Shown in pieces: positions 30,517-38,295 of a DNA stretch of 64,000 bases (its first letter is position 1; each line of letters opens with the position of its first letter). This stretch comes from a virus. The stretch covers positions 1 to 64,000 of the IMG/VR virus record IMGVR_UViG_3300009545_000021. The stretch is one strand, 5' to 3'. The notes under the pieces were generated by a model. That model saw only the letters and a program-made list of their open reading frames with translations. It ran no database searches and was not told the DNA's origin. The translations under genes were made by a program, and so were the position numbers.

Positions 30517-31431
30517 ATGCCTGTTAATCTCTCCCAAATCCGCGACCTTCTGGTTCCCGGCCTGCGCGGCGTCATCGGCAAGTACGCCCAGATTCCGATG
30601 CGCTGGGACAAGATGTACGAAAAGGCCAACTCGAAGATGGCCTTGGAGCGCACCGCTGAGATGCGCTTCCTGTCGCTGGCCCGCCTGAAGACCGAAGGGG
30701 GCCAGACCTCTTTCGACAATCAGGCCGGCGAGCGCTACGTCTACAACCAGAGCCACAATGAAATTGCGCTCGGTTACGCGATGACCCGCAAGGCCATCGA
30801 TGACAACCTGTACAAGACGCAGTTTCAGCCCTCGAACCTCGGCCTCAACGAATCCTTCGCGCAGACGAAGGAAATCTATGCGGCCAATCAGTTCAACACC
30901 GCCACCACCTACAATTCGGCGGTGGGCGGCGACGGCAAGGCTTTGTGCGCCACCGATCACCCGATCGACGGCGGCACCTATGCCAACACCCCGAGCGTGC
31001 AGGTCGACCTGAACGAGTCCTCGCTGCTCTCGGCGATGATCTCGATCCGCACCGGCTTCTACGATCAGGCGGGGCTGCGCGTCTTTGCGCAGGGCCGCAA
31101 GCTCCTGATCCCGCCGCAGCTCGAGCCCGTCGCCATCCGGTTGACCAAGACCGAACTGCGCCCGGGCACGGCCGACAACGATGTGAACGCGATCCTGTCG
31201 ACCGCCGGCGGCCTGCCGGAAGGTTACATGGTGAACGAATATTTCACCTCGCAGTATGCCTGGTTCCTCCTGACCAATATCAAGGGCCTCGTTTACATGG
31301 AACGAGTGCCCTATGAGATGGATATGGAGGTCGACTTTACTACGGATAACCTCCTGGTGAAGGGCTACGAGCGGTATTCGTTCGGCTACTACAACCCGCG
31401 CGCCATCTGGGGCTCGTTCCCGACCAGCTGA
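30517..31431 (+). CDS. Major capsid protein
   Basis: 304 residues. N-terminal YEKANSKMALERTAEM and a central NQAGERYVYNQSHNEIALGY resemble the Mu gpT-like HK97-fold coats (RTKALQDAFNAYALGA... families). HPIDGGTYANTPSV and the beta-rich end fit the P and A domains. GGAGA-type SD before ATG. It follows the scaffold and decoration genes, as expected. Confidence 0.85.
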   Translation: MPVNLSQIRDLLVPGLRGVIGKYAQIPMRWDKMYEKANSKMALERTAEMRFLSLARLKTEGGQTSFDNQAGERYVYNQSHNEIALGYAMTRKAIDDNLYKTQFQPSNLGLNESFAQTKEIYAANQFNTATTYNSAVGGDGKALCATDHPIDGGTYANTPSVQVDLNESSLLSAMISIRTGFYDQAGLRVFAQGRKLLIPPQLEPVAIRLTKTELRPGTADNDVNAILSTAGGLPEGYMVNEYFTSQYAWFLLTNIKGLVYMERVPYEMDMEVDFTTDNLLVKGYERYSFGYYNPRAIWGSFPTS

Positions 31432-31442
31432 GGGGTAGCCCC

Positions 31443-32363
31443 ATGACCACGACCGCATTTTCCGGTCCCGTCGTCGTCTTCGGATCGACGGCGGGCCCGC
31501 TCGAGTACAATCCCCAGCGTGGTCCGTCGATGTTCGACGAAGGCACGCTGGTGATGGACCCGCGCGATGCGCTGCGCTACATCCCCGGCCAGCGCGGCGA
31601 CCAGCCGAACTATGGCTGGTCGATGATGGGCATGATCCCGGTCATCTCCGATGTGCCGCCGACGCTGACCGCGACGGCGATTGCCGCCTCGCAGACGCCC
31701 GTCGCCGGGACCGCCTTGACGCTGGTTTCGGTCTCCGGTGCCGGCATTGTTGCCGGTGCCTCGCTGGTGCGCACCGATACCGGCGCCACCGTCACCGGCC
31801 TCTTGGCGATCGAGGTGGCGGTGACGCCGGTGACCTTCGGCTCCGGCGGCTCGGGCAACGGCGGCCCGGTCAATGCCTGGGACCCGACGACGATGCTCTC
31901 GCGCGCCGTGCGCATCGTTTCGGCCGGTGACGACAGCAACGCCACCTTCGTGGTGCGCGGCTATGACATCTACAAGTATCCTGTCACCGAAACCATCACC
32001 GGCGCCAACGGCACCGCCACCGGCAAGAAGGCGTTCAAGTACATCGCCTCGATCACGCCGGCCGGCACCCTGTCCGGCTCGGCCGTCACCGTCGGCACCA
32101 CCGACGTCATCGGCCTGCCGCTCTATGCCGGCTCGGTCGGCGAAGTGTTCTGCTACTGGAATTCGCTCGTCACCCTGCCGACCTTCGTCGCCGGCGTGAC
32201 CACCTCGCCGGCGACGGCGACGACCGGCGATGTCCGCGGCACGATCACCTTGCCCACCGCCTCGGATGCGACCAAGCGCCTGGCGCTCTTCCAGTCGCCG
32301 AACCCCGCCAACTTCAAGACGACGGCCCTGCAGGTCGGCGTCACGCAATACGCCGACTTCTGA
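31443..32363 (+). CDS. Beta-rich structural protein
   Basis: 306 residues. Rich in Thr, Ala and Val with Ig-like strands (TALTLVSVSGAGIVAGASLV and AGTLSGSAVTVGTTDVIGL). Probably a head fibre, decoration or tail protein. 11 bases after the coat gene. Confidence 0.65.
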   Translation: MTTTAFSGPVVVFGSTAGPLEYNPQRGPSMFDEGTLVMDPRDALRYIPGQRGDQPNYGWSMMGMIPVISDVPPTLTATAIAASQTPVAGTALTLVSVSGAGIVAGASLVRTDTGATVTGLLAIEVAVTPVTFGSGGSGNGGPVNAWDPTTMLSRAVRIVSAGDDSNATFVVRGYDIYKYPVTETITGANGTATGKKAFKYIASITPAGTLSGSAVTVGTTDVIGLPLYAGSVGEVFCYWNSLVTLPTFVAGVTTSPATATTGDVRGTITLPTASDATKRLALFQSPNPANFKTTALQVGVTQYADF

Positions 32364-32375
32364 GGAGAGTGAGCC

Positions 32376-32696
32376 ATGAAGGGTCACAAGAAGCACCGTG
32401 CCTATGGCGGCGTCGTCGACAAGGACGAGCCGGCCAAGGACGCCTATGCGGGCGGTGAATCCAACGTCCGCAAGGAAGCGAACGAGAAGGCGGCCGGTGG
32501 CCGCGTCGGCCGCAAGTTCGGCGGCAAGATCGACAGTGGCAAGGATCTCGGCAAGATCGAGGGCAAGGCCGCCAAGATGCATCTCGGCCGCCCTGGTCGC
32601 AAATCCGGCGGGCGCGTCGGCGCCGATTCCTCGCCGCTGTCTTCGGCCGCCAAGACCTCGAATGCGCCGGGACATGATGCCTCGGAGTGTGGTTAG
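32376..32696 (+). CDS. Basic Gly/Lys-rich structural protein
   Basis: 106 residues, pI clearly basic. GGRVGRKFGGKIDSGKD and GRKSGGRVGADSS are repeated GGRVG blocks shared with the gene at 26695. Perhaps a DNA-binding internal capsid protein. No fold predicted. Confidence 0.6.
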   Translation: MKGHKKHRAYGGVVDKDEPAKDAYAGGESNVRKEANEKAAGGRVGRKFGGKIDSGKDLGKIEGKAAKMHLGRPGRKSGGRVGADSSPLSSAAKTSNAPGHDASECG

Positions 32697-32911
32697 GCCC
32701 TGCCTATAGCCGCGGGGGACGTCTGACCACAGCGCAGCGCAACGACATGCCCGCCAAGGAGTTCGCTCTTCCTGGCGGGCGTTATCCTATCAACGACCCG
32801 AGCCACGCCCGCAACGCCCTGGCGCGCGTCAGCGGCAATGGTTCGCCGGCCGAAAAGGCCAAGGTCCGGGCGGCGGTGCACCGCAAATATCCCGATATCG
32901 GCAAGGACTGA
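32687..32911 (+). CDS. Small DUF6582-like protein
   Basis: 74 residues from GTG 32687; ATG 32747 would cut it to 54. EFALPGGRYPINDPSHARNA and KAKVRAAVHRKYPDI are the two conserved parts of a short family common in phages and prophages. The function of the family is not known. Overlaps the previous gene by ten bases. Confidence 0.65.
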   Translation: MWLGPAYSRGGRLTTAQRNDMPAKEFALPGGRYPINDPSHARNALARVSGNGSPAEKAKVRAAVHRKYPDIGKD

Positions 32912-32915
32912 CGCC

Positions 32916-33230
32916 ATGGGCGCCACCGTGACCGGTCAAATCGCGGACCTTCGACGTGAAGTCCGCGAAATCCTCCACCTTCTCAAAGCCACGAGGTTTT
33001 CGATCATGTCCGCTCTTTCCGACCTCCAAGCCGCCGTTGCGCAGGAAACCACGGTTTCGCAGTCGGCGATCACCCTGTTGCAGGGCCTCAAGGCCCAGCT
33101 CGATGCCCTGATCGCCGCCGGCAATGACGATCCGGCTCTGGCCGCCCTGACGGCGCAGCTGTCGACCGACACGAGCGCGCTCGCCGCGGCCGTCAGCGCC
33201 AACACGCCGGCCAGCCCGCCGACGCCCTGA
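32916..33230 (+). CDS. Coiled-coil Ala-rich phage protein
   Basis: 104 residues from ATG 32916; an internal ATG at 33006 yields 74 residues starting MSALSDLQAAV. The C-terminal part is a low-complexity helix ending in Ala/Pro. Such short proteins sit between head and tail genes in other phages without known role. Confidence 0.55.
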   Translation: MGATVTGQIADLRREVREILHLLKATRFSIMSALSDLQAAVAQETTVSQSAITLLQGLKAQLDALIAAGNDDPALAALTAQLSTDTSALAAAVSANTPASPPTP

Positions 33231-33262
33231 AATCGGCTGCATCGTTCTGAAAACGACTGACC

Positions 33263-33282
33263 TGGGGCGCTTCGGCGCCCCA
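33263..33282 (+). terminator. UUCG hairpin, likely terminator or attenuator
   Basis: TGGGGCGC-TTCG-GCGCCCCA, eight pairs with a very stable UUCG tetraloop, then ATTTCATT, an imperfect U-rich tail. It lies in the 73-base gap that ends the head cluster, so it may cap head mRNA or reduce read-through into tail genes. Confidence 0.6.
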
Positions 33283-33303
33283 TTTCATTAACCGAGGCAC
33301 CTC

Positions 33304-33954
33304 ATGGGTCTTCCGATCACCGTCACCAAGACCCTGGCGGCTGCCTCGGTCAACAATATCGCCCTGTCGCAAACTCCGTCCGGCGCCGGCAATCTGACGC
33401 TCAACGGCTCGACCGTCACTGGCGGCGTCGCCACGCTCGACACGGCGCGGCGCGTGCTCTTCACCTTCGCCGCCAATGAGGCGGCCCGCACTTTCGTGGT
33501 CTATGGCACCAACGAATACGGCAACGCCCAGCAGGAAAACGTCACCGGCACCGCTTCCACCGCGGTGACGCTGAAGGACTACAAGACCGTCACCCGGATT
33601 TCGGTTGATGCGGCCACGGCCGGCGCCCTGACGGTCGGCACCAACGGCGTTGGGGCCAGCGCCTGGCTCTCGGTCAGCCGCAGCATGACGCCCTCCAACA
33701 TTTCGGCCAGCGTCGTCGTCACCGGCACGGTCAACTACACCGTGCAATACACCTACGACCCCGATCCGTTCGGCTTTACGCCCAATCCGAGCGGCCCCGT
33801 CGCCACCACCTTCAACCATCCCCTCCTCACGGCCCAGACCGCCACCGCCGAAGGCACCTTCACCTATCCGGTGACGGCGATCCGGCTGGTGGTGAATTCG
33901 GGCACGGGCAGCGCCGCCCTGACGCTGCTGCAGGCCGGCATTGCGGGACCCTGA
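33304..33954 (+). CDS. Beta-rich virion protein
   Basis: 216 residues, Thr/Ala/Val-rich with repeating strands (TLNGSTVTGGVATLD, then RTFVVYGTNEYGNAQQENV). Looks like a tail or head ornament. First gene after the UUCG hairpin. Confidence 0.65.
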   Translation: MGLPITVTKTLAAASVNNIALSQTPSGAGNLTLNGSTVTGGVATLDTARRVLFTFAANEAARTFVVYGTNEYGNAQQENVTGTASTAVTLKDYKTVTRISVDAATAGALTVGTNGVGASAWLSVSRSMTPSNISASVVVTGTVNYTVQYTYDPDPFGFTPNPSGPVATTFNHPLLTAQTATAEGTFTYPVTAIRLVVNSGTGSAALTLLQAGIAGP

Positions 33955-33955
33955 G

Positions 33956-34870
33956 ATGCGCAACCTTCTGATCTGGCTCGCCTGCGCCGCCGTTTTGCTG
34001 CTCGTCTGCAGCGAGGCGAGTGCGCAGCAATCGACGCTCGTCACCATCCTCAACGGCGCGAGCGTGGTCTCGAGCGGCAATCCGCTGCCGGTCTCGGGCT
34101 CGGTCACCTCGACCTCGACCACCAACGCGCCCGTCGCGCCGGCGACCGCGACCGCGACCAATTCGGCGCTGATCGGCTGCGAATTCGTCTCGGCCGGCGT
34201 CACCTTCACCGATGGCCAGCAGGGTTCGGTCAGCTGCGATTCCAAAGGCAATCTGCAGGTCGGCGGCAATGTTGCCTCCGGCTCCACGGATTCGGGCAAT
34301 CCGGTCAAGATCGGCGGGCGCTACAACCTGACCCTGCCGACCTTCACCGACGGCCAGCGCGGTGATTTCCAGATCAGCGCCCGCGGCGCCGCCATCGTGC
34401 AGTTTCAGCAGCCGGGCTCGAGCTTTTCGACCAGCGCCGTGACCAACACCACGATCGGCGACGGCCTGACCAACACCGTCAACACCTATCTGTTCGCCTC
34501 CTACCCACTCGCCTATAACGGCGCGACCTGGGACAAGAGCTTTACCTGCACCAGCACGGCCTCGGTCAGCGTCACCGCCGGCAACACCACGCAGATCGTG
34601 GCGCTGTCGGGCTCGACCAATATCCGCGTCTGCTCCTTCGCCATCACGATGTCGGCGGCGGGCACCGCGCAGTTCGTTGCCGGCACGGGCAGCAATTGCG
34701 GTAGTGGCACCGCCAATATCACCGCGGCGATGTCGCTCGCGACGGCGACGCCGCTGGCGATGGCCGCCGGCCCGGGCGTCTCGGTGTTCCGCGCCGGCGC
34801 CTCGAATGCCCTGTGTGTGGCGGCCGTGACCGGCAACGTCACCGGCTTCGTGACCTACGCGCAGTTCTGA
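33956..34870 (+). CDS. Exported or virion beta-rich protein with signal-like N-terminus
   Basis: 304 residues from ATG 33956. N-terminus MRNLLIWLACAAVLLLV then CSEASAQQ looks like a cleavable signal peptide (A-x-A before QQ); rare in virion genes. The remainder is Ser/Thr/Gly-rich beta structure like host-surface or tail-fibre proteins. It may be a lysogeny-expressed surface protein, or the signal may be incidental. Confidence 0.65.
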   Translation: MRNLLIWLACAAVLLLVCSEASAQQSTLVTILNGASVVSSGNPLPVSGSVTSTSTTNAPVAPATATATNSALIGCEFVSAGVTFTDGQQGSVSCDSKGNLQVGGNVASGSTDSGNPVKIGGRYNLTLPTFTDGQRGDFQISARGAAIVQFQQPGSSFSTSAVTNTTIGDGLTNTVNTYLFASYPLAYNGATWDKSFTCTSTASVSVTAGNTTQIVALSGSTNIRVCSFAITMSAAGTAQFVAGTGSNCGSGTANITAAMSLATATPLAMAAGPGVSVFRAGASNALCVAAVTGNVTGFVTYAQF

Positions 34871-36901
34871 ATGAGCGCCCTCACGACCCCCGGCACGGCC
34901 CATCTCGTCTCGGGGCCGATGACGAGCCGCATGGCCGCCATCGGCCTGGCGCGGCCGGGCCTGGCGGGCGGCTCGACCTGGTCGAGCGCCAAGCAGCTGG
35001 GGTTTCGCTCAAATCCACCCTCGACCGAACTGGCGCCGGCCGAAACCTGGCTCGGAGCACCGGTCAATTCCCTGCTCGCCTTCACCTATGCCGGCCAGAC
35101 GGTCATGGCCGATATGGCGGGTTATGCGCAGACGCAGGCCGCCGCCTATGCCGGATTCGGGCGCTGGATCAACTGGGCCATCGGCCTCAACGTCGCCGGC
35201 GTGCCGCTGGCGGATGTGGCGAGCGGGGTCTATGATTCCGTCTTCTTCGCCATCGCGCAGGCGATCGCCTCCTACGCGGTGCAGCCGATCATTCCGGCGC
35301 GCCTGGGCTGGGAGTTCAATCTTTATCCGGCCGGGACCTATTATCCCTGGTCGGCGAACGGCGTTGAGGCCGCCTACATCGCCGCCTTTCGCCGCGTCGC
35401 CCTGATCTTCCGCGCCGTTTCCACGCGCTTTCGCATCGGCTGGGTGCCGAATTGCACCTTCGGCAATCCGACGGTCTACAACCCGGCCCTGGCCTGGCCT
35501 GGCGGCGACGTCGTCGACTATATCGGCATGGATACCTATTTGATCTATGCGCTCGACGTGGTGCCCGATGCCGGGGCCACGCTCGATGCCAAGATCTATG
35601 ACGCGGTCAACTTCAAGTTCACCTCGACCTATGGCCTGAACTGGCTTTACGGCTATGCCGCCACGCAGGGCAAGCCGCTGGCGCTCGACGAATGGGGCGT
35701 CAATCTCGACTACGCCGAATATTTCGTCGCCAAGTTCGCGGCCTATATCCGGGCGCAGCGCGTGCTGTTCCATGGCTATTGGGACCAGAACAACCCCGGC
35801 CAGCCCAACTATCAGGACAAGCTCTCCGGCAACGCCTATCCGGCGACGGGGCTGCAGTTTCAGGTCGAGTTCGGGCCGATCACGATCTATACGCCGAGCG
35901 CCGTCAACGCGGCGCAGGATGGTGACACCTATATCGCCCTGACCGCTTCCAAGCCGGTAACCTGGTCGATTGCCGCGGCGCCCGCCGGCTATTCCCTGGT
36001 CGGCAATGCCCTCCTGGTCAGCGCCAGCGCCGCCAGTCATACGGTGGCGATCACCGCGACGGACGAGCGCGGCCTGACCGCAACTCTGTCGCTGGCGGTG
36101 ACCATGGTGGCGAGCCTCGCCGCCTGGACGCCGGCGGCGATCAGCGCCCAACTCGATCTGTGGCTCGACGTTGCCGATGCCGCCACTATCACCAGCGCCG
36201 GCGGCACCTGTTCGCAGATCACCGACAAGAGCGGCAACAGCCATACGGGCACGCAGGCGACGGGGGCCAATCAGCCGGCCTATTCGACCACGGCGCGCAA
36301 CAACCTGCCCGGTCTGACCTTTGACGGCTCGAATGACTGGATGGGCCTGGCCAGCGCCTCGACCCTGGTGGCGGCCGGCGCCAAGCGCGCTGCCTTCATC
36401 GCCTTCTTTTCGAACGCCGCCGACAGCTCGGGCTTCAAATATACCTGGGGCCTGGCCGACAACGCCTCGACCACCATCGCCCGCACCGGCACCGGCTCGG
36501 GCACGCTGCGGGTCTTCGCCAACACCGGCCAAAACACCGCGGTCAGTGTCGCCGGCACCGACGTCGTCGCCTCGGCCCTGTGGGATTCCACCGCCACACC
36601 GGGCCAGCTGCAGCTGATCAACACCACGGTCAACGGCACGGCCGTGCCGTCGATGTCGCTGACCTCGGCATCGGTATCGCTGACGCGGGCGACGATTGGA
36701 GCGCGCCCCGCCGGGGCCAGCGGCGCCGCCGATTTCTGCGACCACATCCTCAAAGAGCTGATCCTGCTCAAGAACAGCGCCAACACCTATCTGGTGGCGC
36801 TCGTCGTCGGTTATCTCGCCTGGAAATGGGGCGCCAGCAGCGTTGCAGCGCTGCCGTCGGATTTCCCGTTCAAACAGGCCGCGCCGAAATTGGTCAGCTG
36901 A
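34871..36901 (+). CDS. Tail spike with GH26-like and LamG-like domains
   Basis: 676 residues. Residues about 90-320 resemble GH26-type glycosidases: FRIGWVPNC near 190, VVDYIGMDTYL near 215, the nucleophile-type LALDEWGVN near 270-278 and YWDQN near 305. An Ig-like stretch follows (about 345-415), then a ConA/LamG-like jelly roll (LDLWLDVADAATITSAGG to the end). It would bind and cut a host polysaccharide. Confidence 0.65.
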   Translation: MSALTTPGTAHLVSGPMTSRMAAIGLARPGLAGGSTWSSAKQLGFRSNPPSTELAPAETWLGAPVNSLLAFTYAGQTVMADMAGYAQTQAAAYAGFGRWINWAIGLNVAGVPLADVASGVYDSVFFAIAQAIASYAVQPIIPARLGWEFNLYPAGTYYPWSANGVEAAYIAAFRRVALIFRAVSTRFRIGWVPNCTFGNPTVYNPALAWPGGDVVDYIGMDTYLIYALDVVPDAGATLDAKIYDAVNFKFTSTYGLNWLYGYAATQGKPLALDEWGVNLDYAEYFVAKFAAYIRAQRVLFHGYWDQNNPGQPNYQDKLSGNAYPATGLQFQVEFGPITIYTPSAVNAAQDGDTYIALTASKPVTWSIAAAPAGYSLVGNALLVSASAASHTVAITATDERGLTATLSLAVTMVASLAAWTPAAISAQLDLWLDVADAATITSAGGTCSQITDKSGNSHTGTQATGANQPAYSTTARNNLPGLTFDGSNDWMGLASASTLVAAGAKRAAFIAFFSNAADSSGFKYTWGLADNASTTIARTGTGSGTLRVFANTGQNTAVSVAGTDVVASALWDSTATPGQLQLINTTVNGTAVPSMSLTSASVSLTRATIGARPAGASGAADFCDHILKELILLKNSANTYLVALVVGYLAWKWGASSVAALPSDFPFKQAAPKLVS

Positions 36902-36919
36902 GCGCTTGAAGGAAAGACG

Positions 36920-37231
36920 ATGTCGACACAGACCTTGACCGGGCCGGGCGCCGGCACCCCGGTGCTGATCACCGGCAAGACCCTGTCGCCGGTGCTGCCC
37001 GGCTTCCTCTGCCTGGTTTCGGGCACGCTGACCTATAATGTCGAGGCGACCGGCAACGCCGTCGGCACCGACCCCACGACCTGGTCCTGGACGCCTTTGT
37101 CCAACTTCACCGGCCTGACCGCCTCGACCGACGGGGCTCTTCTCGCCATGGCGACGCATCTGCGCCCGAACGTCACCGCCTTCACCTCGGGCAGCCTGGT
37201 GTTTCAGGTCATTCAGCCGAGCGCCAAATAG
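36920..37231 (+). CDS. Small beta-rich virion protein
   Basis: 103 residues, AAGGAAAG SD. Thr/Leu/Val-rich, with TLTGPGAGTPVLITGKTLSP. Possibly a trimeric spike or head decoration. Its stop overlaps the next GTG by one base. Confidence 0.6.
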   Translation: MSTQTLTGPGAGTPVLITGKTLSPVLPGFLCLVSGTLTYNVEATGNAVGTDPTTWSWTPLSNFTGLTASTDGALLAMATHLRPNVTAFTSGSLVFQVIQPSAK

Positions 37232-37926
37232 TGGCCGTCTCCACCACCTATGCCTTCGCGCCGTCTTCGGGCGAAGTCCTGCTCTATGCCCTGTCGATGT
37301 GCGGCATTCGCCCGACGGCGATCACGCAAGAGCACATGTTCAACGGCCGCATGGCGGCGAATTTCCTGCTGGCGAGCTGGGCCAACAAGCAGGTCAACCT
37401 GTGGAACGTCGACCTGATCGAGGTGGCGCTGGTGCAGGGCACCGCGACCTACAATGTCGATCCGACCTGCGTGATGATCCTGGACGCCTATATCCGCACC
37501 GGCGACGGCACCGATGCGGTGGAGGACCGCGTCATCTTCCCGATCTCGCGCACCGAATATGCCTCCTATCCCAACAAGTCGATTCAAGCGCCGCCGACGG
37601 TGTTCTGGTTCGATCGCCTGCTCTCGCCCACCATCACGCTCTGGCAAGTGCCGGACGGCAACGGACCCTATCTGCTGCGCTACTACCGGGTGACGCAGAT
37701 CGCCGATGCGACGCTGAACAACGCGACGCAGCCGGCCATTCCCTATCTGTGGCTCGACGCCTTCGCCACCGGCATTGCCGCGCGCCTGGCGACGATCTAC
37801 GCCCCCGATCGGGCCATGGGCTTCGCCACCCTGGCGGAGCAGACCTGGAACATCGCCGCCGGCCAGAATGTCGAGAACGTCAATCTCTACATTCAGCCGG
37901 GCCTGGGCGGCTATTACGTGCGCTGA
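37231..37926 (+). CDS. P22 gp4-like head completion / DNA stabilisation protein
   Basis: 231 residues from GTG 37231. Helical N-terminal half (VLLYALSMCGIRPTAITQEHM, then MAANFLLASWANKQVNLWNVD) is the signature seen in P22 gp4-type tail accessory factors, which attach to the portal ring after packaging. Supports a short-tailed particle. Confidence 0.7.
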   Translation: MAVSTTYAFAPSSGEVLLYALSMCGIRPTAITQEHMFNGRMAANFLLASWANKQVNLWNVDLIEVALVQGTATYNVDPTCVMILDAYIRTGDGTDAVEDRVIFPISRTEYASYPNKSIQAPPTVFWFDRLLSPTITLWQVPDGNGPYLLRYYRVTQIADATLNNATQPAIPYLWLDAFATGIAARLATIYAPDRAMGFATLAEQTWNIAAGQNVENVNLYIQPGLGGYYVR

Positions 37927-37929
37927 GCC

Positions 37930-38295
37930 ATGGCCTGGCGCTTTCATGGTCGGGCCCGGGTCGATGCCCGCAACCCGCGCGCCTTCGGCGTCTGTGAGGG
38001 TTGTAATTTTTGGTACAACCTCGTCGACCTGAAATGGCAGTACCAGTGGGCGGGTTCGCAGATCCAGAACCTGCGCCAGCTCAAATGCCGCACCTGCCTC
38101 GACGTGCCGCAACAGCAGCTGCGCTCGATCATCCTGCCGGCCGATCCGCAGCCGGTGTTCAACGCCCGGCCGCAGAATTTCGACCTGGCCGAAACCGACT
38201 ACCGCGTCACCCAAGACGATGACCGCCGCATCACGCAGGACGATTCTCCGCGCGTGACCATGGAAACCGGCGATGACCTGGTGATCCCCGACTGA
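37930..38295 (+). CDS. Zinc-ribbon structural protein
   Basis: 121 residues. CEGCNFWYN near 20-28 and CRTCLD near 54-59 form a four-Cys zinc site. QQQLRSIILPADPQPVFNARP is a motif recurring after gp4-like genes in podophages. The rest is acidic with repeated R-x-TQDD units. Head-tail role likely. Confidence 0.65.
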   Translation: MAWRFHGRARVDARNPRAFGVCEGCNFWYNLVDLKWQYQWAGSQIQNLRQLKCRTCLDVPQQQLRSIILPADPQPVFNARPQNFDLAETDYRVTQDDDRRITQDDSPRVTMETGDDLVIPD

